Positions 14,101 through 26,340 of a stretch of 64,000 nt of DNA are shown piece by piece (the first letter of the stretch is position 1; the number at the start of each line of letters is the position of its first letter). The stretch is from Cryptomeria japonica (lineage: Eukaryota > Streptophyta > Pinopsida > Cupressales > Cupressaceae). The DNA is taken from the NCBI RefSeq assembly GCF_030272615.1, contig NC_081413.1, forward strand, positions 100,664,239 through 100,728,238. The letters run 5' to 3'. The notes under the pieces are model-generated. The model made no database searches. It was not told the origin of the DNA and worked only from the letters and a program-made list of their open reading frames with translations. A program made the position numbers and the translations under genes.

Positions 14101-14169
14101 ACATTAATTAGTAAACACTAACTTTTCTTGATCATCAATAGAATTAGGTTTTGTGTCTTATGAAGAAGG

Positions 14170-15245
14170 ACAAGGATTGTTAGAAGAAGAAGGATTGTCA
14201 TCTATGATTTTAACTATGCCTCTCTAAATGAGTCCCTGCAATCCATTTTGAAAATCAGGACAATCATTGGTAGTGTGATCTCTAGTTTGGTGATATGATA
14301 AAAAAGAAGCTTTTGAAGAAGAACTTTTTGCTAAATGATAGGTTTGTTGTATTGCAAGATGATCTTTGAAGTCTTGAATCTTAAGGAGATCATCCATAGG
14401 AGATTTATGATAATGTCCTAGGCCTTTTGTGCTAGCTTGTGTAGGAGGGTTTACAAGGACTCTAATTCCTTGTTCAAATTTTCCAAGTCCGCGTCCTCTA
14501 AAACCTGTTTTTTATATTATGTGAAAGTCATTCCTATAGGAATCTCTTAATTGAGAAGGAGGAGGAACATTACAATAAATTTCTTTGAACTTTGTAGAGT
14601 AAGTGTGTTTAGAAGGAACAAAGGGACACGTAGATGAAGAAGGAATATCTTGTGGAAGAGGATTTTCCTTTCTTTCATCATGCATATCCTCTTTGGTAGA
14701 TTGGGAAAGAATATCCTTATCATCTAAGGCCTCATATTTACTTAATGTTATGTTGGGAGATATATTATTAATGAAATGTATAACATCATCATCTCTATAG
14801 ATGTTTTGATGACTAAGATAGGTTCTAGGAGAATAAGGAGGATGCAGAGAGATTGAAACACCAATATTTTGATCTTGCCCCCCTTGTGCTAGGGTATGCG
14901 TATGAAAAGAAGATGGTGTTGTGTTTCTCTTCAATGATTTCTCTCTATTAGAGAGATCATTGATAGGAGTATTAGCTTGGTCTTCATTCACATTAGATAC
15001 CTTAGGAGAGGTACAAGTATTAGGTTTCCTATTAATATCTCTCGAATTGGGATCTACAAAAGCTTTACTATGATCTATATATGCAATGCATTTTCCTCAA
15101 AATATCACAATAAAACAACATGCACTATAAATGAAAACTTTAAGATCTAGTTGATTGAAAGGAAGGAATTTGGAAATTTTAAAAATGCAATATACCAAAG
15201 TGCTATGAATGAAAAGAAGCAATGTGAAATAAAAGAAGCCATTAT
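14170..15245 (-). pseudogene. gypsy-2: gag C-terminal fragment
   Basis: A minus-strand frame (main open part 14512-14991) continues through 14170 and reads as a low-complexity gag-like protein. Near 14250-14300 it has YHQTRDHTTNDCPDFQNGL. This resembles the C-terminal end of plant Ty3/gypsy Gag, where a YHx(G)HxTxDC motif precedes a short helix; the first Cys is missing. It abuts the gypsy-1 TSD at 15246-15250. The matching upstream part of the same element is on the other side of gypsy-1 (22909-23590), so gypsy-1 split it. The assignment to Ty3/gypsy is by motif only. Confidence 0.5.
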
Positions 15246-15250
15246 CCACC

Positions 15251-16415
15251 TGTAGTGTCATAAAATTGCAACCCTAGCAATTTACGACTACATTAGGGTC
15301 TTCATGCATGCGAACTCGAATCCTCTAGCCTGAACAGAGACCGGAGAGTGCTCGGCTTGTGAAAACAACTTCTTCCTTGGCCTCTGCATCACCCCGACTG
15401 CATTCTGCTCTGGAGAAAGGGGTAGGATAGGGGCATGGAGCCCTTGTCCCTGCCCTATTTTAGGGCATGACCCTTCCTAGAGCATGTCTTGTGGGTTTTT
15501 CCTTGGGAGAGAAACCTCCCCGATGTCGACTCGTAACAAAATTCAAATCCACCAACATGTATTTAAGGGGGCATTCGCTCTCTCATTTGCATGAGTTGAA
15601 TAAGTGGAATTTTGAAAAGGTCATGTTGCATAAGCGATCAAGCATTCAAGCATTCTTTTCCAGATTGAGAATTATCAAGTCTTCCTTCAAGGCTAGGTGT
15701 TGCATTCAAGTCAAGGATTCAACCATTGAAGAGGAGATTGATTTCAACATACAATTCCACACAAGCATTTCTATCAACATTGCTACTACAACCTCCCTTG
15801 AGGTGATCTACAATTCAGTCTTTTACATCTACTTGCAAATACTTCCTTTCATTACTTGGTTAATTCCAAAACTGGGGTTTGACCTAAAGGCAAACCCCCA
15901 ATCCCAACACATTTCCCTCTCTTTTATGTGTGTAGGTTGTAGGTGTGCAGCTGTACTTTTGGATTCGAGCTTCATTTGCAGAGGCGGAAACCCTTTTCGT
16001 TTCACGGATTTTTCGGAGGACCATGTACATTCTCGCCATGGTCCAGACAAATTTTCGTCAAATTTACAGGGCGACTTTGTCTAGACATTTTACTGCCAAA
16101 TCTAGGTGCACAACTCCATCCCATATTCTGATCTCAAGTTATAATCAATTCTTTGTCACTTTTGCACTACATAATCTAATCAATTCCTTTTCAAATCAAA
16201 CAAAGGAAGAAGGGATCATCCTAACATTCTTAATTCATTCAAAATTCCATCTATCATCTTTGTGTGGAGATTGAATCTAGTGAATTATCCTTTATCTACC
16301 TAATGTAATGGTGAAAAGTGCTTGAAGGATAATCAATAGTGAAACTCTCATCTCTCTTTGAGGAAAAGGGTAGCTTTCCTCTTGATCTATCACTCATCAT
16401 TTTCCCACCATTACA
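15251..16415 (+). repeat. gypsy-1 5' LTR (1,165 bp)
   Basis: The LTR begins TG and ends CA and is closely similar to 21658-22903 along its length. The 3' copy is about 80 bp longer because a segment with the motif GGGGTRTGGCRC...TTGTCC is repeated there (21840-21925). The open frames within the LTR (for example 15467-16084) are not known proteins. Confidence 0.92.
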
Positions 16416-17043
16416 TTTTGGTGAACACGACGTCTTGCATGCTTTCCTTTGAACAACATTGCATATTTTTCATTTACATGTTTCAAATTTCTGCAAACTT
16501 AGTGGTTAAATCATTAAAAACCCTAGTTTTTAAAATTAAAATTGAACTTGTGACTTGTAAAAATTGTTTGTGGTTATCTTAGATCTGAAAATTGCTTTGT
16601 TTGTCAAATTCAATTTCCTCTTTGTCTTGTTCAATTTGCAATTAAAATTTATAAAATTGAGAGGTTACTTGTTAAAACCCTAATTTTCAAAAATCATTTT
16701 GAATTTGTGCAAAAATTGGATTTCCATTTAATTTTCATATTTCTGATTGTTCTCAGATTTGTCTTCAATTCTACAATTCAAGTTTTCAATTTCCTCCCTT
16801 TTTCCCAAAATTCAAATTTTAAAATTAAGTTGTTAGTTCATCAAACCCTAATTTTTAAAATTAATTGGATTTTGTGTGAATTTCAAATCAATTTAATTTA
16901 CATTCAGATTTCTAAACATTTTTTAAGGTGTCCCTATCCATTAGGTTTGACCCTTTTTCAAACTTGCAATTCAATTCCTCTTTTTCTTCAAAACCCTAAT
17001 AGGGTCCTATTTTCTAGAGATTGTAAATTCACAAATTGCTTTC

Positions 17044-19186
17044 GTGAGCCAATCCAAGTTTAGTGTTCCCACCTTTGATGTTGTGAGCCCACTTTCTCTT
17101 AATATTTTTAAAGCCAAACCACCTAAACATATGGATATCCCTCAATTGAAACTCTATAATGGAAAAGGTGATCCTCTTACGCATGTCAAAATATTTCAAA
17201 CCTTGTGTACTGATTTTGCTTATGATCAACAATTGCTTGCAAAATTATTTACAAGAACACTAAGAGATAAGGCTTTACAATGGTATTTCTCTCTGCCTTC
17301 CTATTCTATCCCTTTCTTTCAACAAATAGCAAATGATTTCATCCAAAAATTTCAAAACAACATTGGTCCTAAAATCACTTTGACTGATTTAATGCATTGT
17401 AAACAAGGTGTTAAAGAAAAAGTGACTGATTTCATTGGTAGATATAAGCATTTGTGTGCTCAAATTTGTTTTCATGTGCCTGATAATGATATTCAAAGAA
17501 TTTCCATTTCTAATTTACAAAATGATATCAGGGAAAAGCTTCTTTTGTCTGAGTTTACTTCCTTTCCGCAGTTGTGTGCAACACTCCACAATTATAAATT
17601 GGTTGTGAGTCAAATGGAGCAATCCACTCCTATGGCTCAAAGTGATGAGGGGGAGAGTGTTCAACAACCGTTTGCTAGGTTCAAACCAACAAAAAGCTTC
17701 ATCAAGTTCAATGATCCAATCAACCACAACCATGTGAATGCTACAACAGGTGTGCCTCCTCCTATTTCTAAATTTTTCCAGAGAGAGACAGTTTACTCCT
17801 TTGAATGAATCTTTACATAGTATTATGTCTCAGTTGTTGCCCAGGAATGTTATCAAACTTCCTCCTATAAAACAAATTGATCCTTCTAAACTTGCATCCC
17901 CTTATTTTGATAGCAATTCTTTTTGCTAATTTCATCGTCAACCTGGTCATGATACTAAGAAATATTTTGCATTGAATAATAAGATTCAAGACTTCATTGA
18001 TAATAATACTATATTTGTGGGAGGTGTGAATGATAAAGGGAATAAATCAGTTTCTCCTCCTAATCAAAATCTTAATATTTTCACTAATCCCTTGCCATCT
18101 CATACCTCTAACGTTATTGAGATTTCGCCTAATTCTCTCACTTTTGAAGCATTCATTTGTATGGCTCCAAATTTGGTTAATATGGTAGAAACATGAAATA
18201 CGCCTAAGGATCCTTGTATTACATTTGACCTTAGTGAGACCATTAGAGCACTCGATGGCCCTTTATACATAGTTACAAAGGTTAAGGATATCCCTTGTCG
18301 TGGTGCCCTAATTGATCCCTTTTGCATGGTTAATGTTATAACTGAAGAGTATATTTTTACTTTACGATTGTATAAACCATTAGATGATACTTCTAATGTA
18401 GTTGTGAAGTTATTTGATGGTTTCTCTTGTCCTGCCATTGGTTCTATCACCCTTCCTATTGAAGTCCATACTAAATCCATGGATGTTGACTTTGTTATCA
18501 TACCTTCCTCTGAGCAATTCCCTATGAAGTTGGGCTATCCTTGGCTATCTTCAATGAAGGCTATTGATTCTCCAATCCACAAGTGTCTTAAATTTCCTCA
18601 CAATGGAGAAATCATAACTATGAACCATAGCTTATTTTGTTCATCCTAAAGAAGCCCTGGTGTTCCTATTGATCTCTTTTGGCCTAAATAATTTCAATCT
18701 CTTCCATAAAGGAGCGATGCTATTTTTCAATCTTATCAAAAATGGAAGAACAATATGATATTTTCCTTAAGCCAACCTAGATCACCAACACTTGACATTC
18801 CTATTATTCTTCAAGATGAGGTTCTTCCCCTCTCGAATAGAACTAATCTCCCTCCTAAGGAAAATTGTCCACCTACTCCTATGGATGTGACTTTACCTTC
18901 TCTTAAAGAGAACCCCAATATTCTTTCTAAGGTTAGACCTATCCCCCCTCCCCATGATAGACTTCATCTCCTTCCTACACCTAATATTCCTCATTTCTAT
19001 GGCACAGTTCCACCTCCTTCCTCTTATCGAGAGAAGAGACCTGCCTCTCCTATTGTTCAACTAAAAATACCTCAACCTAAACCTTCCACTATAAAGGTGA
19101 AAACCATTGCTACTTCTTCAAATGTTCCTCCTCCTTCTCAACCTTCCACTAAGACTCGATGGAATCGTTGTGCAAGAGAACGCTGA
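17044..19186 (+). pseudogene. gypsy-1 gag and retropepsin-like protease, degraded
   Basis: The first 255 codons (17044-17808) match the Retrotrans_gag fold of plant Ty3/gypsy: MDIPQLKLYNGKGDPLTHVK, then RDKALQWYFSLP and the FIGRYKHLC segment. The first ATG in frame is at 17131; 17044 is a GTG, so the true start is uncertain. After a frameshift near 17795 the frame carries a degenerate knuckle (C-stop-FHRQPGHDTKK, near 17925), then a retropepsin-like segment at 18210-18649. In that segment the usual D[ST]G active site reads ALIDPFCMVNVI. LGYPWL follows, as in plant gypsy proteases. A Pro/Ser-rich tail ends at 19186. Several in-frame stops are present, and the mutated active site implies no protease activity. 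Confidence 0.78.
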
Positions 19187-19323
19187 CAAAGACATTGTTT
19201 TCGAGCTCGTGAAGCTATCCCTCAAAATACTAAATCTCCTCAAACTCCAACAGTTGACATGATTCCTTTTTCTCCTAAGCAAGATGTTCAACTAACATCT
19301 CCAAATCATAAGTTGCATAAAAT

Positions 19324-20450
19324 TGTTGGCTTGATGATGATTTTTATATTGGATGACTTTATGTGTTGTCATTGATGGAACACATATACACACACATATT
19401 TGTTAAGTCGGATCGATACTACTCCTGAGTCTTTGTATTGTCAAACAAGTATTATTTGTATAGTGAAGTCCAACCGGTATGAAGGTGTCTAATCGGTATA
19501 TGTAGACAACCAGTATATACAAGAATGACAATCGGTTTTGGTCATTTTCATTGACACCAGTTTGGAGATACAACGGAGATCAACAAGGAGGTGAATCGAG
19601 GACAATCAGTATATGAGTTGGGAGCGTTTAACACTCAATCGGTATTGGTGCTCTAACCGGTTTCACAGATTTTGCAATGAGTTATCACCAGTCATGATGA
19701 GTTATCTCTAATCGGCAGATTTGGCCATAATTTGTTGTGTGTTATGTAAGATTGTCCAGATACACTGAACCTAGGAAATTGTGATGAGGTTCTTAGGCCG
19801 TCATGAAATCTAATGTCTATATAATGACATTATGATGAACTATTTTTATGATGCGAGATACAAGTGATGTTATGAGTTTCAGTTGAAGCGGATTGTAGAG
19901 TATGTTGGTGATACAGTATTAAGTGAGCAGAAGAGGATCTATACAAGCAAGATGTGTTATTTCTACATCATTCTACATGTTATTTTCTAATCACTGCAAC
20001 AGTTAAATCCCTTAACTAGGTAAGCTCTAACAAGATTCATTGTACAAATCCTCTAACCAGGTGATCCATTAGTTTGGGTTTGAAATCCTCTACTGAGGTT
20101 ACTCCTAACAGGGTACTACCTTTAACTGGGTATAGCTCCTAACAGGGTTTTGGGATCTTTAACAGGATTCACTCCTAGCATAGCACTTTGTAGACCTTAA
20201 CCGGTCAGTTACCTACAACTGCAAATAGTTAACTTGTGAGTTCTATCTCACCATGGTTTTTCCCAGTTGGATTTTCCATGTATAAACACTTGTGTTATGG
20301 TGGATGTTTTACTTATTGTGGATGCTTTTATATCACTTTGGATTGCATGCATAGTTTTAAGTAAACTGGTTAACTATTTTTACCGGTCTGTGTTTAAAGT
20401 GGTATTATTTTTGCTTTCACTAATTCACCCCCCCCCCCTCCCAGTTCTTT
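19324..20450 (+). mobile_element. LTR-like insertion inside gypsy-1, flanked by a 140-bp duplication
   Basis: The segment starts TGTTGGCTTGATGATG, has repeated ACCGGT-type words, and ends near a CACCCCCCCCCCTCCC tract. This is the layout of the 2.4-kb LTR at 27671-30101, so I read it as a solo or partial copia LTR. It is flanked by nearly identical copies of gypsy-1 sequence (about 19188-19323 and 20454-20596; about six differences over the aligned 121 bp). This is far longer than a TSD. The exact right end is not fixed. Confidence 0.6.
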
Positions 20451-20453
20451 ATT

Positions 20454-20890
20454 ATCGACGAAGGCATCATGTTCAAGCTCGTGAAGCTATCCCTCAAAAT
20501 ACTCAATCTCCTCATACTCCAACAGTTGACATGATTCCTTTTTCTCCTAACCAATATGTTCAACCAACATCTCCAAATCATAAGTTGCATAAAACATGTG
20601 ATGGTTTTACTCATATTCGTGTTCTTACTCCTCTTGCTCTAAACATTGATGAAGAAATGGGTGAAAATGTTATTCATAATGGTAATACAACTCCTAATGC
20701 TTCTGACAGTGAGTATGAGTATGTTGATGTGGACAAATATTTATCGGATGAGTTTTCACAAACTTTAATCCTAGCTCCTAGAATCGAACAAAGTGACTTA
20801 CAACATGAGCATAGTCCTTGTTTGGATCTTGTGATAGCTCCATCTATTGTGCTCAATGTTGCTCCTCTGGCGTGTTGCTCGCCTTCCTGA
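20454..20890 (+). pseudogene. gypsy-1 Pro-rich coding tail, distal part
   Basis: A frame continues after the LTR-like insertion with the same Pro/Thr-rich style as 18755-19186 and then an acidic segment (SEYEYVDVDKYLSDEF), ending in a stop at 20888-20890. It begins with the duplicated 140-bp segment. No domain is recognised. Downstream, 20891-21642 is untranslated sequence up to the polypurine tract. Confidence 0.45.
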
Positions 20891-21657
20891 AATAGTGATC
20901 AATAAGATTAGGAGGCGGATGTCGTGCTAGACTAGCGATACTAGCACTGTAGATCTTCTCTCTCTCCTTACTTTCTCTTTTGTGACCATTCTTTTATGTG
21001 TATCCCTGTTCTTATATTGTTCCCTTAATGTCTACTTGGGGATGATGCAAATCATTGAGATCTTTTCTTGGTCTCTTTTCATGTTGACTCAAAAGACATC
21101 CTCTCTTCCCTTTCTTCTAAGGTAGTGTCCTTCTTTGGGGAATGAAGATTATTATATGCATATACATACATGATATACATGAGTTGTCATATAGAATATT
21201 GACCCGAAGGAAAGCGACACTACCTCATGCGTTGTGTTCATTATCCTTGGGTTTATACCTTGATTGGGGGCTAAATCCTTGTGATAATGTGCTTCCTCTC
21301 TTCTCTTTCGCTCTTGATAAGGCGTGTGCAATCGCTTTAACGTGGGGGCATACACTCCACTCATATTTTCCTTCTCGTGATCCTTAGAATTACTTAATGA
21401 ACTTTTCTTTGCTTTGTAATCTTTTTATCCTTGCTTTCATGACTCATAGTGAAGGAATCTTTGCTACTTCCAGTCATGGTTCTTCCCTTCTCGATCTTCC
21501 CTTTTACTTTGTCAATTGAAGATGTAAGATCCTAAGTTCACTAGGGGCTTGGTGCATCTTGCCTCCTTGACGTGGTGAAAGTCTTTCAATCTTGTTTCCT
21601 TGTACTTTACTGACAGTATTGGCATATGCTTATACTCCCGCTAAAGTGGGGGCTAAA

Positions 21658-22903
21658 TGTAGTGTCATAAAATTGTGACCCTAGCAATTTACGACTACAT
21701 TAGGGTCTTCACGCACGCCAACTCGCATCCTCTAGCCTGATCGGAGATTAGAGAGTGCTCGACTTGCGAAACCAGCTTCTTCCTTGGCCTTTGCATCACC
21801 CTAACTGCATTCTACCCTAGAGAAAGGGGTAGGACAACGACATGGTGCCATTGTCTCCCCTTGGATAGGGGTATGGCGCTCTTGTCCTCCCAGGACAGGG
21901 GTGTGGCACCCCTGTCCTTGCCCTATTTTAGGGAAGGACCATTCCTAGAGCATGTCTTGTGGGTTGTGCCTCAGTCGGAAAACCTCCCCGATGTCCGCCC
22001 ATGACGAAATTCAAATCCACCAACATGTATTTAAGGGGGCATTCGCTCTCTCATTTGTGTGAGTTGAATAAGTAGAATTTTGATAAGGTCATGTTGCATA
22101 AGCAATCAAGCATTCAAGAGCATTCAAGCATTCAAGCATTCTTTTTCAGCATTGAGCATTCTCAAGTCTCCCTTCAAGGCTAGGTGTTGCATTCAAGTCA
22201 AGGATTCAACCATTGAAGAGGAGATTGATTTCAACATACAATTCCACACAATCATTTCTATCAACATTGCTACTACAACCTCCATTGAGGTGATCTACAA
22301 TTCAATCTTTTACATCTACTTGCAAGTACTTTCTTTCATTACTTGGTTAATTCCAAAACTGGGGTTTGACCTAAAGGCAAACCCCCAATCCTAACACATT
22401 TCCCTCTCTTTTTTGTGTGTAGGTTGCAAGTGCGTAGTTGTACTTTTGGATTCGAGCTTCATTTGCAGAGGCAGAAAAACCCTTTTCATTTTGAGGATTT
22501 TTTGGAGGACCATATACATTCCCGCCACGGTCCAAACAACTTTTCGTCAAATTTGCAGGGCGACTTCGTCCTGACATTTTACTACCAAATCCAGGTGCAC
22601 GGCTTCATCCCATATTCTGATCTCAAGTTAAATCAATTCTTTGTCACTATTGCACTACATAATCTAATCAATTCCTTTCCAAATCAAACAAAGGAAGAAG
22701 TGATCATCCTAACATTCTTAATTCATTCAGAATTCCATCTATCATCTTTGTGTGCAGATTGGATCTAGTGAATTATCCCTTATCTTCCTAATGTAATGGT
22801 GAAAAGTGCTTGAAGGATAATCAATAGTGAAACTCTCATCTCTCTTTGAGGGAAAGGGTATTTTTCCTCTTGATCTATCACTCATCATTTTCCCACCATT
22901 ACA
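21658..22903 (+). repeat. gypsy-1 3' LTR (1,246 bp)
   Basis: This is the partner of 15251-16415. The ends TGTAGTGTC and CCATTACA are the same, and it is followed by the ccacc duplication. It differs from the 5' copy by an internal partial duplication near 21840-21925 and scattered substitutions, mostly C/T and G/A changes as expected of methylated DNA. Confidence 0.92.
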
Positions 22904-22908
22904 CCACC

Positions 22909-23591
22909 ATTAGATGTATTAAAACTACTAGTTTTTACTTGGGGAGCATTACATTAGAGAAAGATAGGAACTTTATAGATCTAAACCTAAGAGGTCTAAA
23001 TGTTGATCAAATTCCAGGTGTGTTGAATGTGACCTCTAATTTCCATTAAGTTGAATTGATTTGTTGAATATATTGAAATTAGGGTAAAGGTATTGGAATT
23101 GATGTAAAAATGCATAAATAGTGAGCTACAGTTGTCAGATCGACACGAAATATTAGTGCTAAGCCCACTGTAATATATGTGCAAGAACACAGACTATATA
23201 TGGATAGTAGAATGGAAAGGAGGTGCAAAAATATTGAGTGTATGCGCAAAAGGATTAAATGGATGCACACCAGGATAAGGTGAATGCATAGTAGGATAAG
23301 GTGAATGTGCAGCAGGATAAGTTGGACGCGCAACAAGATAAGTTGGATGCACAACAGGGTTAAGTGTATCTGCAACAATATGTAATGAATGTGTAGAATC
23401 AAGATTTTTGAGGAATTGCAGGGATGTAGTGAGAGGATTGGTGAAAATTCAACTGTATGGAAATCATGTCTTTGTTGTGGATGCGTAGGACTAGGTCACA
23501 TATGCACAAGAATGTTATGTTATGCCTCTAACACTTAGAAATAAATTTTTATGTTAAATTCAAGGATGAGCCTCACGGTGGGCACCAAAAA
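22909..23591 (-). pseudogene. gypsy-2: primer-binding region and heptapeptide-repeat coding segment
   Basis: Directly inside the LTR at 23592 the minus strand reads TTTTTGGTGCCCACCGTG (23574-23591). This resembles the word following the 5' LTR in many plant Ty3/gypsy elements. Further in, 23236-23372 is a 21-bp tandem repeat of about six units. On the minus strand it reads as heptapeptides of the type HSPYPxx. The segment ends at the gypsy-1 insertion and appears to resume at 15245. Confidence 0.5.
23236..23372 (-). repeat. 21-bp minisatellite, about six units
   Basis: Plus-strand units are of the form GGATAAGGTGAATGCRYAGYA. The length of 21 keeps the reading frame, so on the minus strand each unit encodes seven residues (consensus His-Ser/Pro-Pro/Thr-Tyr-Pro-x-x). 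Units differ by several bases, so the array is old. Confidence 0.8.
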
Positions 23592-24830
23592 TGTGAGCTT
23601 AGAAAATGGAAATATTATAGAACCTATTAATATACCACAATAATCTCTAAATCCTACTAAAACAAGTGTAAGCAATTAAACTATCAAAAAATATAAAAAA
23701 ATAAATAGTATACATGTTGATTGCTCATTTAACGTCTAATTGTGTTCTATCTCCTGAAATCTTGTTGTCACTATTTTCTCTCAGAACTCTGCACAAATGA
23801 TTCCAAGATGACTTCAAAGAGAATGAACTTTGTGGTTGATTGAAATGCAAAGTTGAGTATTCCTACTATCTAAAACTAAGATGATGATAATAAAATAATA
23901 TGAAGCTAGAAGCTATTATGGATATGCAAGATATTACTATGATGAAGCTAAAATGGCAATATGAGGCTAAACTAATGTTATCTAAGCTAGTGACACACTT
24001 TTACTATAATCTCTTGAAAGCCTGAAAGTATAATAAGCATACTAAACTCTTGACTATTAGCCAAAATGAGGATATGAGGTCTCCTTTTATAGGAAATCCA
24101 TGGCTCTAATCCTAGGTGGCAAAAATCAATGGATAGGAATTGGTCTTGAGACAATGGATGGCTAAGATTGAGTCAGTTGGATTGTGAGAGAGAGGAGGAT
24201 GCTCCTCCTACATTGACAAGGTGGAGGAATAGGTGGTAGGAGAGGCCACATGTCATGATGCTCTCTATGACCATGGGAAGGAAGAGGAAGAAACATTCCA
24301 AGTTGTTGGGATGTGAGAGAAAAGTTAGGCCTCATGAGAAATGTGTCTCATGACTCACCTTTGACCTTGGTGAGGTGGAGAGGCCAAAGTCTTGAGAATA
24401 GGGAAGGTGGAGAATGAATAGGAGATAAGGTGACACATAAGTCTTACACTTTCTTTTGACTAGGGAAGATGTTGAAGATAATGTCTAATTAGATATTTAA
24501 AATATTTAATTTTCTTAGCCAAATGAGGATGAGGTGGCAGATGAGGTGAAAGGTTGACATGAAAGAGTAATGATAAAGGAAAAGGTGAGATGGTGGAGAG
24601 GAATTAAATAATTTACAATTATTTAATTAATAAAGACTTTTAGAAGATTTAGAACTTAGGCTTATAGGATTTTAATTAAATAAATTAATATTTATTTAAT
24701 CGCTAAAAGAAATAGGATAGCATGAATCACATAAATAAATTCAATAATTTATTTATTGATATAAGAATAGATATTAATTAAATAATAAATATTTAATTTA
24801 TTTATTTCAAGCCAAATTTAGGTGTATACA
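23592..24830 (-). repeat. gypsy-2 5' LTR (1,239 bp)
   Basis: On the minus strand it begins TGTATACACCTAAATTTGG at 24830 and ends AAGCTCACA at 23592, followed by the PBS-like word, so it has the TG...CA ends and polarity of a 5' LTR. The central part contains repeated ATTTAATTAAT-rich sequence. A relative in opposite orientation begins at 25414. The matching 3' LTR was not found in the window. Confidence 0.65.
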
Positions 24831-25413
24831 AGTTCCTTTCTGATAGAACACAAATCGGTCACATCCCTTAGGGCTTCCGTGGAAACCAAGTATGGTTGAT
24901 CCAACCATATAGAATCTTCATGTATTATGCTCTACACAATCTTTATTGTTTCTTCATCACAAACATAGGGAAATTGCTCCAAGTATTCAAACCCATATGC
25001 CCTAGACTGGCATAATTAGATTTAAAACTACGTGAATCGTCGACTAGATGAATTTTCTTAAAATCATTGATCTTGTTATGATTGTATTCTTCCATAGAAA
25101 TATGAATATAATAGTGACATACTCTTTATGTATAACCTTGTCGGGAACAAGAAGAAAAGAATAGACAAAATCTTCTACCATAGGAACAAACAAACGAAAC
25201 TTGAAAAAAGGTGGAGCCTCATCATGAACACTAATAATTTTAAAATTTATCATTTGAAAGATCACAGTTTGAAAAATAACTTTGATCAAATGCAACAATT
25301 CATTTGCTCCTCTCCGCATTCACCAACTCTTCAATCACAATTGCACAAAATGCACTTTGAAAAGCAATATATACTTGTCACTTAGGGTTTCCATTTAAAA
25401 GATGATACACTAT
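24831..25413. other. Spacer between two head-to-head LTRs, no gene
   Basis: About 580 bp of AT-rich sequence separates the gypsy-2 LTR and its inverted relative. Short overlapping frames on both strands show no domain. Confidence 0.5.
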
Positions 25414-26340
25414 ATGTATACACATAAAAATGGCTATGAGCAATTAAATAAATATTTTATATTTATTTAATATTATTCTTCTATTAAATAGTTAATTTGA
25501 AAAGATTAATTTATTTAATTCATTTTTGTGTCTTTCTATTAATTAATTTAATTGAAATATTTTATTAATTAATTCATCTATTTTATTCCTCTAATTAATT
25601 AAATATCTAATATTTAATTATCTCCTTCAATCAATTAAATATATAATATTTAATGGTTATTCTCCTATCCTATAGTCTCAAATATTAAACAATTCTAAAT
25701 TATTTAATCCCTTATCCAACTCATCCTTCCATCTCCCATTCATCTTTCCTTTGCCAATTCATTAAACATGTGGCTAAGGAAATTAACATTTCTTAAATAT
25801 TAATTCGTCATTTATCTTCAACTTCCAAATTTACCGAAATATTGTGTGCGTACACATATTTCATAACCTTCTTCTATATTCTCTCCAACACCCCTACATC
25901 TTAGGAAGGACTTGAGTCCACTTGTCCTCTCATGCCTAAATTTTCTCCAACCATCCCTAGATTCCCTCAGTCCGCAACCCAGTCAAGGTGAGATGAGTGA
26001 CACTTGTCTTCTCCTTCCCCCTTTCTCTCAACCTTCACCTTTGCCCCCAGCCATCCAAATCTACAGATCTGATCATGACCGTTGATCCAGGTCACATCAT
26101 CTTATCCTTTCAAAGTCTATAAAATTAAGAGTTTTAGTTGAGAGAGAGTTAGACTTCAAGTGAATTTGCAAGCTAATCATTTGTAAAAACTTATGCATCC
26201 GTGAGTTTTAATCTTGAAGCAATTAGCATTTTAGCATAATCATTTAGCATTGCATATCATAGAATTTGTGAACTATCAGTTATCAGTTCATTCTTCATAT
26301 GCCATCTTGGAAGCTATTAGTGCTTGTCTAAGAGCACACC
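25414..26340 (+). repeat. Plus-strand LTR of the gypsy-2 family (right end uncertain)
   Basis: It starts TGTATACACATAAAAATGGC, like the gypsy-2 LTR start. It shares the AT-rich block and a later segment around GGCTAAGGAAATTAA (25772-25800) with 23592-24830 read on the minus strand. No PBS or internal region was identified, so it may be a solo or partial LTR. The region to 26,640 contains nothing I recognise. Confidence 0.45.

Larger units (their letters stand above)
15251..22903 (+). mobile_element. gypsy-1: LTR retrotransposon with gag-protease only
   Basis: The two LTRs start TGTAGTGTCATAAAATTG and end CCCACCATTACA, and the 5-bp word ccacc sits directly outside both (15246-15250 and 22904-22908). 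A purine-rich tract, aaagtgggggctaaa, precedes the 3' LTR (21643-21657). The interior (16416-21657) has gag, a zinc-knuckle remnant, a retropepsin-like region and a Pro-rich tail, but no reverse transcriptase, RNase H or integrase in any frame. It is therefore a non-autonomous element depending on enzymes from relatives, comparable to TR-GAG elements described in plants. The sequence after the 5' LTR (TTTTGGTGAACACGACG) is the presumed primer-binding site; I cannot name its tRNA. A later LTR-like insertion sits at 19324-20450. Confidence 0.88.

Noticed and set aside
15467-16274. Long frames within the gypsy-1 5' LTR, with similar ones in the 3' LTR and the solo LTR at 40017-40313
   Set aside because: They follow LTR similarity, not coding constraint; frames shift between copies and no domain is visible.
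23236-23372. RNA polymerase II CTD-like heptad repeat
   Set aside because: The heptad HSPYPxx shares only length and Ser-Pro/Tyr content with YSPTSPS; the register and order differ.
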